DNA from: Amycolatopsis mongoliensis
GTDB lineage: Bacteria > Actinomycetota > Actinomycetes > Mycobacteriales > Pseudonocardiaceae
Direction: 5' to 3'
DNA length: 64,000 bases
NCBI RefSeq assembly: GCF_030285665.1
Contig: NZ_CP127295.1
Coordinates: forward strand, 9,300,001-9,364,000
Position 1 is the stretch's first letter. The number at the start of each line of letters is the position of its first letter. Shown one piece after another: positions 27,302 to 35,695 of the stretch. Made by a program: the position numbers and the translations under genes. Under the pieces are notes generated by a model, which had not been told where the DNA came from, made no database searches, and saw nothing but the letters and a program-made list of their open reading frames with translations.

Positions 27302-28129
27302 ATGGCGACGACCCGGATGACGGACAGCCGCGAAGTCCACCGACCGGACGAGACGTCCATCCGGTATTCGATCAGCGGACCGGTTGAGGGACCCACGGTC
27401 GTCCTCGTCCACGGCTGGGCGTGCAACCGGACGGACTTCGACGCGCTGACCGGGTTCCTGCCGGACGAATACCGCGTGCTCGCGGTGGACCTCGCCGAGC
27501 ACGGCGAATCGCGGTCGGCGCGCGACGCCTGGACGATCGAGGAGTTCGCGCGCGACGTCGCCGCGGTCCTCGACGCCGAGGAGGTGACCGAGTGCGTCGT
27601 CGTCGGGCATTCCCTCGGCGGGGCGGTGGCGGTCGAGACCGGCCGGCTGCGTCCCGGGCGGGTCCGGCACATCATCGCGCTCGACGCCCTGCACTACCTC
27701 TTCCTCTTCGGCGCCATGGGCGAAGAGGAAGCCCGGGGATTGCTGCAACCGCTGCGGGACGACTTCGCCGGGCTGGTCCGCGCGATGGTCGAGGCCGGCT
27801 CGCCCCCGGGCACCGACCCGGCGCTCAAGGACGCGCACTTCGCCAAGATGGCCGCGGTGCGGCAGCCGGCCGGGACCCGGGCGTTCGAGGGTCTCGTCGC
27901 CTGGGACATGGACGAGGCGCTCGCCGGAGTGGAGCAGCCGATCACTGTGTTCGGCGTGCGCGAACTGGTCACCCGGGAAGCCCTCGACCGGCTGGCGGGC
28001 CGGGTCGACGTGGTGCTCGTCGACCTCGGCAGTCACCACTTCCCGGTGGAGTCACCGGAGGGGACGGCCGAGCTCATCGCCGGCGTCGTGAGCGCGCAGG
28101 CTGTCAGGGGGACGAGAGCAGGCGGCTGA
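27302..28129 (+). CDS. Alpha/beta hydrolase
   Basis: Protein of 275 aa with the classic fold. The ATG at 27302 is preceded by AGGAGC, so I prefer it to an upstream ATG at 27224. Motifs: oxyanion strand VVLVHGWACN, VLAVDLAEHGES, nucleophile elbow VVGHSLGGAVAVE, and LGSHHFPVESPE carrying the catalytic His. The acid probably follows the strand at ITVFGVRE. This fits a hydrolase of small esters, lactones or ring-fission products. Its 3' end overlaps the convergent IclR gene by 26 bases. With the ene-reductase it may form a reduce-then-hydrolyse pair. Confidence 0.9.
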   Translation: MATTRMTDSREVHRPDETSIRYSISGPVEGPTVVLVHGWACNRTDFDALTGFLPDEYRVLAVDLAEHGESRSARDAWTIEEFARDVAAVLDAEEVTECVVVGHSLGGAVAVETGRLRPGRVRHIIALDALHYLFLFGAMGEEEARGLLQPLRDDFAGLVRAMVEAGSPPGTDPALKDAHFAKMAAVRQPAGTRAFEGLVAWDMDEALAGVEQPITVFGVRELVTREALDRLAGRVDVVLVDLGSHHFPVESPEGTAELIAGVVSAQAVRGTRAGG

Positions 28130-28907
28130 TCTCGTCCGCGGCCGCGACGACCTTCTTGGCCAGCTGCTCTTCCTGCGCGGACTGGTACCGCATCTCCGGG
28201 ATGCTCAAGGTGACCGCCGCGATGGGTCGTCCGGCCGCGTTGGTGATCGCCGCGCCGAGGGAAGCGACGTGCGGGCGGTACCACGAGGACATGTTCATGG
28301 CGTAGCCACGCTCGGTGGTCCGGGCGATCTCCTTCCGCAGGTCGTCGGGAGCGAGCAGCGGCGCGCCTTCGAACTCCCGGGGCTCGGCCCGCAGGAGCTC
28401 GTCGACCTCCTGGGGTTCGAGGCGGGCGAGAATCGCGACGCCCCCCGAACTCCCCCCGAGCGGCACCCGCGTGCCGATCTCCATGAAAACGCGGACGAGC
28501 TGTGAGCTGTCCTCGCGCGCGACGATCAGGTAGTCGTCGCCGTCGCGCAGGCCGAGGAGCACCGTTTCGCCGGTTTCGGCGGCCAGTCCCTTGATGACCG
28601 GCGTCGCCACTTCGCGCAGGTCCTGCTCGCCCGCGCTGCGCAGGCCCAGCACGAGCGCCTTCATCGTGACGCCCCACCGCGCGTGCTCGCGGTCCACGAT
28701 CCGGAGCCAGCGGGCCTGTTCGAGGGTGACCAGGCAGCGCTGGACGGAGCTCTTCGGGATGCCCGTCACGCGGGCCAGTTCCGAGACGCCGATCGGCTGG
28801 CGCACCGCGACTTCTTCGAAGACGCGAAGCGTGCTCAGCACGCTGTTCATCGACCGGATGCTGCTGTTCGGCTTGTCCGGTTCGCCGCCGTCGCCTGCTG
28901 TGCCCAT
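28104..28907 (-). CDS. IclR-family transcriptional regulator
   Basis: Protein of 267 aa. The N-terminal winged HTH (about 18-80) has SVLSTLRVFEEVAVRQPIGV, SELARVTGIPKSSVQRCLVT and a wing ending in WGVTMKAL. The C-terminal effector domain (about 90-262) has ETGETVLLGLRDGDDYLIVA, GTRVPLGGSSGGVAILARL and ERGYAMNMSSW, followed by SLGAAITNAAGRPIAAVTLS. ATG at 28907, no clear ribosome site. Divergent from the CapA-like/peptidase operon with a strong dyad between them, so it likely controls that operon. Effector unknown. Confidence 0.92.
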   Translation of the reverse strand: MGTAGDGGEPDKPNSSIRSMNSVLSTLRVFEEVAVRQPIGVSELARVTGIPKSSVQRCLVTLEQARWLRIVDREHARWGVTMKALVLGLRSAGEQDLREVATPVIKGLAAETGETVLLGLRDGDDYLIVAREDSSQLVRVFMEIGTRVPLGGSSGGVAILARLEPQEVDELLRAEPREFEGAPLLAPDDLRKEIARTTERGYAMNMSSWYRPHVASLGAAITNAAGRPIAAVTLSIPEMRYQSAQEEQLAKKVVAAADEISRLLSSP

Positions 28908-28994
28908 GAGGCCACGACCGTACCACTGGACGCACTGCCGTACCTCATCCCGGCACAGCGGCTTCTTTACAACGTCGACCGCGTCGGTCTACTC

Positions 28995-29013
28995 TGCGGC
29001 ACAGCGTGCCGCA
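28995..29013. promoter_or_regulatory. Perfect dyad upstream of the CapA-like operon (IclR operator candidate)
   Basis: TGCGGCAC-AGC-GTGCCGCA: 8-bp arms, 3-bp centre. It lies 18 bp before the GTG of the CapA-like gene, so bound protein would block RNA polymerase. The IclR gene starts 88 bp away on the other side. Confidence 0.6.
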
Positions 29014-29031
29014 TTATGGAACGGAGTTGCC

Positions 29032-30162
29032 GTGGATCTGACTGTTGTGGGCGATGTCGTCGTCTCGGGGTGGCCGCGCCGTCGCGGCGGCTCCGACCCC
29101 GGCGCTTCGGCGTTCGGGCTCCTGCGCGGCGGCGACCTGACCATCGGCAACCTCGAAGTCCCGCTCACCGGACGGGGGCAGCGCGCGGAAAAGCTGGTCG
29201 CCATGCGGGCCCCGACGTCGGGCGCCGCGGAGCTGGCCGCCCTCGGGTTCGACCTGGTGTCCCTGGCGATGAACCACGCGCTGGACTACGGCGCCGACGG
29301 AATGCGCGACACCGTCCGCGCGCTCGACGCCGCCGGAGTCGGCCACGCCGGCTTCGGGGAAACGCGCGCCGAAGCGACGCGCGCCCGAGTCGTCTCGGCC
29401 GGCGGGGAAAGCCTGGCGTTCTTCAGCTTCTGCTGCGCGCTACCGCGGGGCTTCGACGCGACCGCGGACCGCGCGGGCATCGGCGCCATCCGGGTGCGTC
29501 AGTCCTTCGAGTACGACAGCGGCTTCCTGGACGAGACGCCGGGCACGCCGCCGTTCGTCCATTCCGGCGCCCACGAGCCCGACGTGCGGGCGGTCGAAGC
29601 CCTGGTCCGGGAGGCGAAGCGGCACAACGGCTTCGTCGTCGTCGCACTGCACTGGGGCGTTCCGCACTGCTACCTGCCCGCGGCGCAGGGGCCGCTGGCC
29701 CAGTACCAACAGCCCTTGGCCCGGCGGCTGATCGACGCGGGCGTCGACCTCGTCATCGGGCACCACCCCCACTGCCTGCACCCCGTGGAGTTCTACCGGA
29801 ACGGGATGATCCTGTACTCGACCGGCAACTTCGTCTTCGACTGGTGCGACGGCTGGAACGCCGAAGCGATGGTGCCGAAGGAAGACGCCCACCCGGCGGC
29901 CCCCTACCAGCCCGCCCTGGTGCGCGGCCCCTGGTTCGAAAGCGCCGTGTTCCGCGTCGGGCTGGGCGGCGCCGACGGCCCCACCCTGCGCCTCGACCCG
30001 ATCGAACTCGACCCGGACAGCCAGCCGGTCCTCCCGAGGCCGGACGTCGCCGCCTCGATCCTGGCGCAGTTCGCCGAGGCGTCCCGGGCGCTGGACCCGG
30101 CCATCGTCGTGGACGGCGACGGCACCGTGCGGCGCACCGCCGCCGAAGTCACGACCGCCTAG
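29032..30162 (+). CDS. CapA-family metallophosphatase-like protein
   Basis: Protein of 376 aa. GTG at 29032 with GGAACGGAG upstream; the open frame to the left lies over the IclR gene. CapA/PgsA-type calcineurin-like motifs: VVGDVVVSG, GDLTIGNLEVPLTG, GFDLVSLAMNHALDYG, VVALHWGVPH, IGHHPHCLHPVEFYRNG, and ILYSTGNFVFD. CapA proteins act in poly-gamma-glutamate assembly or as hydrolases. No signal peptide or membrane helix is seen, so a cytosolic hydrolase is more likely. First gene of a run with an M19 dipeptidase, an M20 amidohydrolase and an MHS permease. Confidence 0.85.
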   Translation: MDLTVVGDVVVSGWPRRRGGSDPGASAFGLLRGGDLTIGNLEVPLTGRGQRAEKLVAMRAPTSGAAELAALGFDLVSLAMNHALDYGADGMRDTVRALDAAGVGHAGFGETRAEATRARVVSAGGESLAFFSFCCALPRGFDATADRAGIGAIRVRQSFEYDSGFLDETPGTPPFVHSGAHEPDVRAVEALVREAKRHNGFVVVALHWGVPHCYLPAAQGPLAQYQQPLARRLIDAGVDLVIGHHPHCLHPVEFYRNGMILYSTGNFVFDWCDGWNAEAMVPKEDAHPAAPYQPALVRGPWFESAVFRVGLGGADGPTLRLDPIELDPDSQPVLPRPDVAASILAQFAEASRALDPAIVVDGDGTVRRTAAEVTTA

Positions 30163-30191
30163 CCGCCACCGACCGCAGAGGAGCGTTCCCG

Positions 30192-31400
30192 ATGTACAGC
30201 CCCGCCGCCAAGCCCGACGACTACGAATCGTTCCCCTACCTCCGGCGTGGAGCCGACTTCCCCGCCGTGGAACTGGCCGATCCGAGTGCCCGCCGAAGCC
30301 GCTTCACCGCCGGTTCGGACGACGACCGGCGGGCGCGGATCGACCGCCTGCTGGCGGACAACGTGACCATCAGCTTCCACGACCACCCGCAGCTGCTGCC
30401 GGCCGACTTCGCGGACACGCGCGACTTCCTGCGCGCCAAGCACGAGTTCACCGCGTTCGCCGAGCTGCGTCGGGCCGGCCTGACCGCGGTCTTCGACAAC
30501 TGGTTCGGCGTCATCGGCAGCACGCGCCGGGCGGGCTGGAAGTGGGACGACCTCATCACGACGCTGGGCCTGCGGCTCGCCGACCTCGCCCACCAGGACG
30601 GCGTCGTCGTCGCCCGCACCGTCGGAGACATCCTCGGCGCCCAGCGCGACGGGCACGTCGCCTTCGTCATGGGCACCGAGTCCGCCGGCATGATCGAGAA
30701 CGAGCTCGATCGCATCGACGTCCTCTACGGACTGGGCATCCGGCAGATGGGCCTGGTCTACGCGGAGGCCAACACGCTCGGCAGCGGCCAGAAGGAGCGG
30801 CGCGACGGCGGCCTGACCGCCTTCGGCCGGCGCGCGGTCGAGCGCATGAACGCCGTGGGCATGCTCATCGACGTCTCCCACGCGAGCGACCGGACGAGCC
30901 TGGACGCGATCGAGGCGTCGGCCAAGCCCATCGCGATCACGCACGCCGGCGCGCGGGCGGTCTGGCCCATCGCCCGGATGAAACCGGACGAAGTCCTCAA
31001 GGCCTGCGCGGAGCGCGGCGGCGTGCTGGGGATCGAGGCGGCGCCGCACACCACCCTGTCTTACGACCACCGGGCACAGTCCATCGAGTCGGTGATGGAC
31101 CACTTCACCCACGCCGTCGAGGTGATGGGCATCGAGCACGTCGCGTTCGGCCCGGACACGCTCTACGGCGACCACGCCGCCTTCCAGAAGGCCATCAGCG
31201 ACGTGATCGGCTCGTCGACCGTGTTCGACGCGGGTGACCTCGAGTGGGAGCGGGTCAGTCACGTCGACGGGCTCGAGAACCCGACCGAGAACTTCCGCAA
31301 CATCGCCGGCTGGCTCGTCGAGCACGGGTACCGCGACGACGAGATCACCGCCGTGCTCGGCGGCAACATCCTGCGGCTGCTGGGCGAGGTGTGGCGATGA
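30192..31400 (+). CDS. Membrane-dipeptidase family (M19) zinc hydrolase
   Basis: Protein of 402 aa. ATG at 30192 behind GAGGAGCG. M19 metal-site motifs: ISFHDHP (first His and Asp), FVMGTESAG (bridging Glu), MLIDVSHAS, IAITHAGARAVWP and HVAFGPDTLYGD (Asp). The family cleaves dipeptides with a free or D-configured C-terminal residue; actinobacterial members also cleave amides. No signal peptide, so cytosolic. Its TGA overlaps the next ATG (ATGA). Together with the M20 enzyme and the permease it suggests uptake and hydrolysis of a small peptide- or amide-like compound. Confidence 0.9.
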   Translation: MYSPAAKPDDYESFPYLRRGADFPAVELADPSARRSRFTAGSDDDRRARIDRLLADNVTISFHDHPQLLPADFADTRDFLRAKHEFTAFAELRRAGLTAVFDNWFGVIGSTRRAGWKWDDLITTLGLRLADLAHQDGVVVARTVGDILGAQRDGHVAFVMGTESAGMIENELDRIDVLYGLGIRQMGLVYAEANTLGSGQKERRDGGLTAFGRRAVERMNAVGMLIDVSHASDRTSLDAIEASAKPIAITHAGARAVWPIARMKPDEVLKACAERGGVLGIEAAPHTTLSYDHRAQSIESVMDHFTHAVEVMGIEHVAFGPDTLYGDHAAFQKAISDVIGSSTVFDAGDLEWERVSHVDGLENPTENFRNIAGWLVEHGYRDDEITAVLGGNILRLLGEVWR

Positions 31401-32539
31401 CCGGCATCGAAAGCGCTTTCGCCCGGCACCTCGACGACGTCTTGGCGCTGTCGCACGCCATCAACGCCGATCCCGAGCTCGCCTTCGAGGAGCACCGGAC
31501 CTCGGCCGCCATCACCGACGTCCTGGCTCGGCACGGATTCGCCGTCGAGAAGCCGGTGGCGGACCTGCCCACCGCGTTCGTGGCCTCGGTGGGTTCGGGT
31601 GAGCTGGTGTTCGGCATCTGCGCCGAGATGGACGCACTCCCCGGGATCGGGCACGGCTGCGGGCACAACACGATCGCCGCGGCGGCCGTGGGCGCGGCGT
31701 TGGCGCTGGCGCCGTTCGCCGACGAGCTGGGGCTGACGCTCAAGGTGTTCGGCACGCCGGCGGAGGAACGCGGCACCGGCAAGGAAATCATGGTCAACCG
31801 CGGCGTCTTCACCGGGACGCACGCGGCCATGATGGTGCACCCGTCTCTGAAGGACGTCGTCAGTCCCCAGTTCCGGGCCTCGCGATCCTGGCGGATCGAG
31901 TACACCGGCCGGGGCGGTCACGCGTCGCGCCCGTGGAACGCGCTGAACGCCGCCGACGCGGCGGTCGTCGCGCAGACCGCCATCGGGCTGCTGCGGCAGC
32001 AGTTACGCGACGGCGTCCGGGTCCACTGCGTGGTGCAGGAGGCCGGTTCGGCCGTCAACGTCATCCCCGATCGGGCGGTGGCCGAGTGCATGATCCGCTG
32101 CGACACCATCGCCGAAGTCGACGAGGTCTGGGCCCGGGTCCGCCGGTGCTTCGAAGCCGGCGCGCTCGCGGCCGGAACCACCGTGGACTTCACCACCCAG
32201 CCGTCGCTGTACCGCGAGTTCCGGCACGACCCGGGCCTGGCCGCGCTGTTCGAGACCCACGCGAAGACCTTGGGCCGCACGTTCCCGGACTACCCGGACA
32301 AGCTGTTCGGCTCGACGGACATGGGCAACGTCTCGCAGGTGATCCCCGCGCTGCACCCCATGCTGTCGTTCGACCTCCCGGCGGAGGACGGGAACCACAC
32401 GGCCGCCTTCGCGGCCGCGGCCGGCAGCGCGGAAGGCGACCGGTTCGTGCACGACGGCGGCCTGGCGATGGCGCTGACGATCGCGGACGTCGCTCGGTCC
32501 GCACCGATCCGGGCCCGGCTGACGGCCTCCGGGAACTGA
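31397..32539 (+). CDS. M20D-family amidohydrolase
   Basis: Protein of 380 aa related to N-acyl-amino-acid and p-aminobenzoyl-glutamate hydrolases. Motifs: INADPELAFEEHRTS, ICAEMDALPGIGHGCGHN (metal ligands), FGTPAEERGTGKE (catalytic Glu), the lid domain YTGRGGHASRPWNALNAADA, and STDMGNVSQVIPALHPML. Two metals would be bound by Asp, His and Glu residues in these motifs. The start overlaps the dipeptidase stop. A rare TTA Leu codon lies at 32003-32005 (codon 203), a possible point of bldA-type tRNA control. Followed 12 bases later by the MHS permease. Confidence 0.9.
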   Translation: MTGIESAFARHLDDVLALSHAINADPELAFEEHRTSAAITDVLARHGFAVEKPVADLPTAFVASVGSGELVFGICAEMDALPGIGHGCGHNTIAAAAVGAALALAPFADELGLTLKVFGTPAEERGTGKEIMVNRGVFTGTHAAMMVHPSLKDVVSPQFRASRSWRIEYTGRGGHASRPWNALNAADAAVVAQTAIGLLRQQLRDGVRVHCVVQEAGSAVNVIPDRAVAECMIRCDTIAEVDEVWARVRRCFEAGALAAGTTVDFTTQPSLYREFRHDPGLAALFETHAKTLGRTFPDYPDKLFGSTDMGNVSQVIPALHPMLSFDLPAEDGNHTAAFAAAAGSAEGDRFVHDGGLAMALTIADVARSAPIRARLTASGN

Positions 32540-32551
32540 AGGAGAACGACC

Positions 32552-33841
32552 ATGGAACCCACGCGGATCGGCACGGCCCCGGCGGCAAAGGCCGGACGGG
32601 GCAACCGCCGGGCGCTCGTCGCCGGCAGCATCGGCAACGCCGTCGAGTTCATCGACTGGGCGGTGTACACGACGTTCTCGTCCGTCTTCGCGCACCACTT
32701 CTTCCCGCCGGGCAACGACAGCGCGGCCCTGCTGTCCACTTTGGCCATCTTCGCCGTCGGCTTCGTCGTGCGGCCGATCGGCGCCGCGGTCATGGGTGCC
32801 TACGCGGACCGGCACGGCCGCAAGAAGGGCCTCGTGCTCACGATCGGCCTGATGGCCGCGGCGACGTTCGTCATCGGCGTCTCGCCGTCCTACGCCCAGG
32901 TTGGCCTCGCGGCGCCGATCATCCTGGTGATCGCGCGCATGGCGCAGGGCTTCGCCGCCGGCGGCGAATTCGGTTCGGCGTCGGCCTTCCTCGTGGAGTC
33001 CGCCGGGCCCGGCCGCCGGGCGTTCGCGGGCTCGTGGCAACAGGTCTCGGTCGGTGTCGGCATCCTCATCGCTTCGGGCATGGGCGCGATCGTCACCTCG
33101 GCGCTGCCCCGGCAGGCGGTGGACAGCTGGGGCTGGCGCCTGGCGTTCGTGGTCGCTTCGCTGTTCGGGCTCATCGGGCTCTGGCTGCGCCGCTCGGTGG
33201 AGGAAACGGCTTCGTTCCGCCACGTTCGCGGCGACCGGCGCAACGTCCTCGTGACGATGCTCCGGCAGCACCCGAAGGCGGCGTTGCGCGTGTTCGGCCT
33301 GAACATCGCCGGCGTCGTGCTCTACAACATGTGGCTGACCTACCTGCCCACCTATGCGACCGTGTCCACGCACATCCCGCTCAACCAGGCTTTGCTGGCC
33401 AACGTCATCGGGCTCGTCACGTTCGTGGTCCTCCTGCCGTTCGCCGGGATGCTGTCCGACCGGATCGGCCGCAAGCCCACCCTGGTGGCGTTCGCCGGCG
33501 GGTTCCTGCTGCTCGCGTGGCCCGCGTTCCGGCTGCTGGACGGTGATTTCCGGCTGCTGCTGCTCGTCCAGGTCGCCGGGCTGGTCCTGCTGCTCGGCTA
33601 TTCGGCCAACGTCGCGGCCGTGATGGCGGAGCAGTTCCCGCCGGAGGTCCGGGCGACCGGCATCGGCCTCCCCTACGCGTTGTCGGTCGCGGTGTTCGGC
33701 GGCACCGTCCCGTACCTCACGACGTGGCTGACCACCCACGGGCTCGGGACGTGGGTGTGGCTGTACTGCGCGATCGCCGCCGCGATCGGCCTGGTCGTCT
33801 ACCTGACGATGCCCGAAACGAAGGACAAGGTCATCGACTGA
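32552..33841 (+). CDS. MFS transporter, metabolite:H+ symporter (MHS) type
   Basis: Twelve-helix importer of 429 aa. ATG at 32552, GAAGGAGAACGACC upstream. MHS signatures: SIGNAVEFIDWAVYTTFSSV in helix 1, GAAVMGAYADRHGRKKGL, RMAQGFAAGGEFGSASAFLV, ESAGPGRRAFAGSWQQ, and SDRIGRKPTLVAF in the second half. This subfamily brings in small carboxylates or zwitterions (proline/betaine, shikimate, alpha-ketoglutarate type). As last gene of the CapA/M19/M20 operon, it likely imports the compound those enzymes hydrolyse. The MFS remnant at 2.85 kb belongs to the same subfamily. Convergent with the MDR gene. Confidence 0.9.
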   Translation: MEPTRIGTAPAAKAGRGNRRALVAGSIGNAVEFIDWAVYTTFSSVFAHHFFPPGNDSAALLSTLAIFAVGFVVRPIGAAVMGAYADRHGRKKGLVLTIGLMAAATFVIGVSPSYAQVGLAAPIILVIARMAQGFAAGGEFGSASAFLVESAGPGRRAFAGSWQQVSVGVGILIASGMGAIVTSALPRQAVDSWGWRLAFVVASLFGLIGLWLRRSVEETASFRHVRGDRRNVLVTMLRQHPKAALRVFGLNIAGVVLYNMWLTYLPTYATVSTHIPLNQALLANVIGLVTFVVLLPFAGMLSDRIGRKPTLVAFAGGFLLLAWPAFRLLDGDFRLLLLVQVAGLVLLLGYSANVAAVMAEQFPPEVRATGIGLPYALSVAVFGGTVPYLTTWLTTHGLGTWVWLYCAIAAAIGLVVYLTMPETKDKVID

Positions 33842-33854
33842 CCAGGACGGCGGA

Positions 33855-34880
33855 TCAGTCGATCGTCAGCACGACCTTGCCGAAGCGGTCCGGGCTCACC
33901 AGCCGTTCGTGCGCCCGGACCAGGTCGGCCAGGGCGAACACCGAGTCGACCACGGGCCGCACCTTCCCCGCGGCGAGCAGGGCGAGGACGTCGGGGACTT
34001 CGCGGAGGTCCCCGGCGTGCGCCCCGCGGAAGTCGATCTCGTGGCGGTAGACGCTGTACAGGTCGATGTCGGCGTGCGGACCGGAGTGCGAGCCCATGCC
34101 GATAAGCCGGCCACCGGGGCGCAGCGCCCGGATGGACTCCTGGATCGTCGCGCCGCCCGCCGAGTTGTGGACGAGGTCGACGCCCCGCCCGTCCGTCAGC
34201 GAGCGGACCGCCGCGCCGAATCCGGGCACCTGCCGGTAGTTCACGACTTCGTCGGCGCCGATCCCCCGCAGCAAGTCCCGCTTGTCGTCGGTGCCGGTGG
34301 TGGCGACGACCCGCGCGCCGAGAGCGGCGGCGAGCTGCACCGCGGCCGTACCGACGCCGCTCCCGGCGCCGACGACCAGCACGGTTTCACCGGCTTGCAG
34401 GCCGCCGCGCGTCACCAGCATGTGCCAGGCCGTCAGGTACGCGAGCAGACTCGCCGCCAGCTCGACGTAGGTCAGGGAATCCGGCGCCGGGACGGCGTTG
34501 CGGGCCGGGACGGCGAGGTACTCGGCGTAGGTGCCGTCGGTGTGCTCGCCGAGGAACTTCAGCCCGCGGCAGCGACTGTCCACATCGGACCGGCAGGCGT
34601 CGCAGACGCCGCAGCCCAGCATGGGCAGCAGGACCACGCGTTGCCCGACCTCGACGTTCGTGACCGCGCCGCCGACCGCCGCGACGTCTCCGGCACCTTC
34701 GACACCGAGGATGATCGGGAACGGCGGTTGTTCGGCGAACCGCCCGTCCCGGACGAGCACGTCGGCGCGGTTGAGCCCGGCGGCCCGGAGCCGGACCAGG
34801 ACCTCCCCCTCGCCGATCGGGGGACGCGGCACGTCGTCGATTTCGACGACACCGGCTTGCCGGACGATTGCGGCCTTCAT
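33855..34880 (-). CDS. MDR-type oxidoreductase (quinone oxidoreductase/alcohol dehydrogenase superfamily)
   Basis: Protein of 341 aa. GroES-like domain (1-125): VLVRLRAAGLNRADVLVRDG and GVEGAGDVAAVGG, which lack the Cys and His of the catalytic zinc. A structural-zinc-type Cys cluster (GCGVCDACRSDVDSRCRG) is present. The Rossmann part has VLVVGAGSGVGTAAVQLAAA and binds NADP(H). This combination suggests a reductase of quinones or enoyl/enone groups. Last gene of a five-gene minus-strand operon; its ATG overlaps the hydratase stop (ATGA). Confidence 0.88.
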   Translation of the reverse strand: MKAAIVRQAGVVEIDDVPRPPIGEGEVLVRLRAAGLNRADVLVRDGRFAEQPPFPIILGVEGAGDVAAVGGAVTNVEVGQRVVLLPMLGCGVCDACRSDVDSRCRGLKFLGEHTDGTYAEYLAVPARNAVPAPDSLTYVELAASLLAYLTAWHMLVTRGGLQAGETVLVVGAGSGVGTAAVQLAAALGARVVATTGTDDKRDLLRGIGADEVVNYRQVPGFGAAVRSLTDGRGVDLVHNSAGGATIQESIRALRPGGRLIGMGSHSGPHADIDLYSVYRHEIDFRGAHAGDLREVPDVLALLAAGKVRPVVDSVFALADLVRAHERLVSPDRFGKVVLTID

Positions 34881-35695
34881 CGTGTTTTCCTTTCTTCAGC
34901 GGGTGTTTCGACCAGTCCGTTCGCGGTGATCCGGCCGCCGTGGTCGCGGACGGAGACCCGCCGGGACGAGCCGGTTCCGGGGGCACGCACCACCAGACCC
35001 TGGTGGTCGAACAGCGGCGCGACGACCCGATACTCGATCGCGGTGGCCGTCGCCCCGGTTTCGCGGACGGCTTCCGCCATGGCCAGCGCCTGCAGCGGGC
35101 CGTGGACGACCAGCCCCGGGTAGCCCTCGACATTTCGGGCGTAGTCGCGGTCGTAGTGGATGCGGTGGGCGTTGTAGGTCAACGCCGAGAAGCGGAACAG
35201 GACGGTGGGATCAACCGGGAACGCCCGCTCGTCCGCTTCGGGCGGCACCGGGGTGGCCGTCGTCGCCGAGACGGCGGCGGCCGCGGCGTCGCGGTAGACG
35301 ATGTCCTGCTCCTCGACGACCTTCACCTCGCCGTCCTGGCTGATGGTGTGCCGGACGACGACGAAGGTCAGTGGGCCCGAACGGCCCGTCTTGTCCGTCG
35401 TCGAAACGACTTCGGTGCGCCGGGTCGCGGCCCGGCCGACGACCAGCGGCCCGGTCCGGGTGACGCGGCCGCCGGCCGCCATGCGCCGGCGTCCGGGCGC
35501 GGGCGGGGCCGGGACGACCCCGCGCACGGGATGGCCGTCCGGCCCGAGATCGGCCTGGTGCGGCCGATCGAGCAGGTAGACCCAATGCCACAGCAGCGGC
35601 AGCCCGTCGTCCTCCAGGTCCGGCGGATCGACGCCGAGCAGCCGGGCCAGCGCCACGGCGGGCTCCGGTTGCAGCACTTCGGTGCGCTCGATCAC
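34877..35695 (-). CDS. MaoC/HTD2-type enoyl-CoA hydratase
   Basis: Protein of 272 aa with double hotdog layout like mesaconyl-C4-CoA or itaconyl-CoA hydratases. GTG start at 35695 overlaps the CoA-transferase stop (GTGA). The N-terminal half has LLWHWVYLLDRPHQADLGPD, GHPVRGVVPAPP, MAAGGRVTRTGPLVVGRAAT and SGPLTFVVVRHTI. The C-terminal hotdog has FRFSALTYNAHRIHYDRDYA, the hydratase signature with catalytic His in AHRIHYD, then GLVVHGPLQALAMAE. It sits between a class III CoA-transferase and downstream MDR gene, with a CitE-like lyase in the same operon, which supports a role on a branched C4/C5 dicarboxylyl-CoA. Confidence 0.88.
   Translation of the reverse strand: MIERTEVLQPEPAVALARLLGVDPPDLEDDGLPLLWHWVYLLDRPHQADLGPDGHPVRGVVPAPPAPGRRRMAAGGRVTRTGPLVVGRAATRRTEVVSTTDKTGRSGPLTFVVVRHTISQDGEVKVVEEQDIVYRDAAAAAVSATTATPVPPEADERAFPVDPTVLFRFSALTYNAHRIHYDRDYARNVEGYPGLVVHGPLQALAMAEAVRETGATATAIEYRVVAPLFDHQGLVVRAPGTGSSRRVSVRDHGGRITANGLVETPAEERKTR

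Noticed and set aside
32003..33739. Large minus-strand frame opposite the M20 and MHS genes
   Set aside because: Antisense artefact; the product is Arg/Gln/His-rich without domains.
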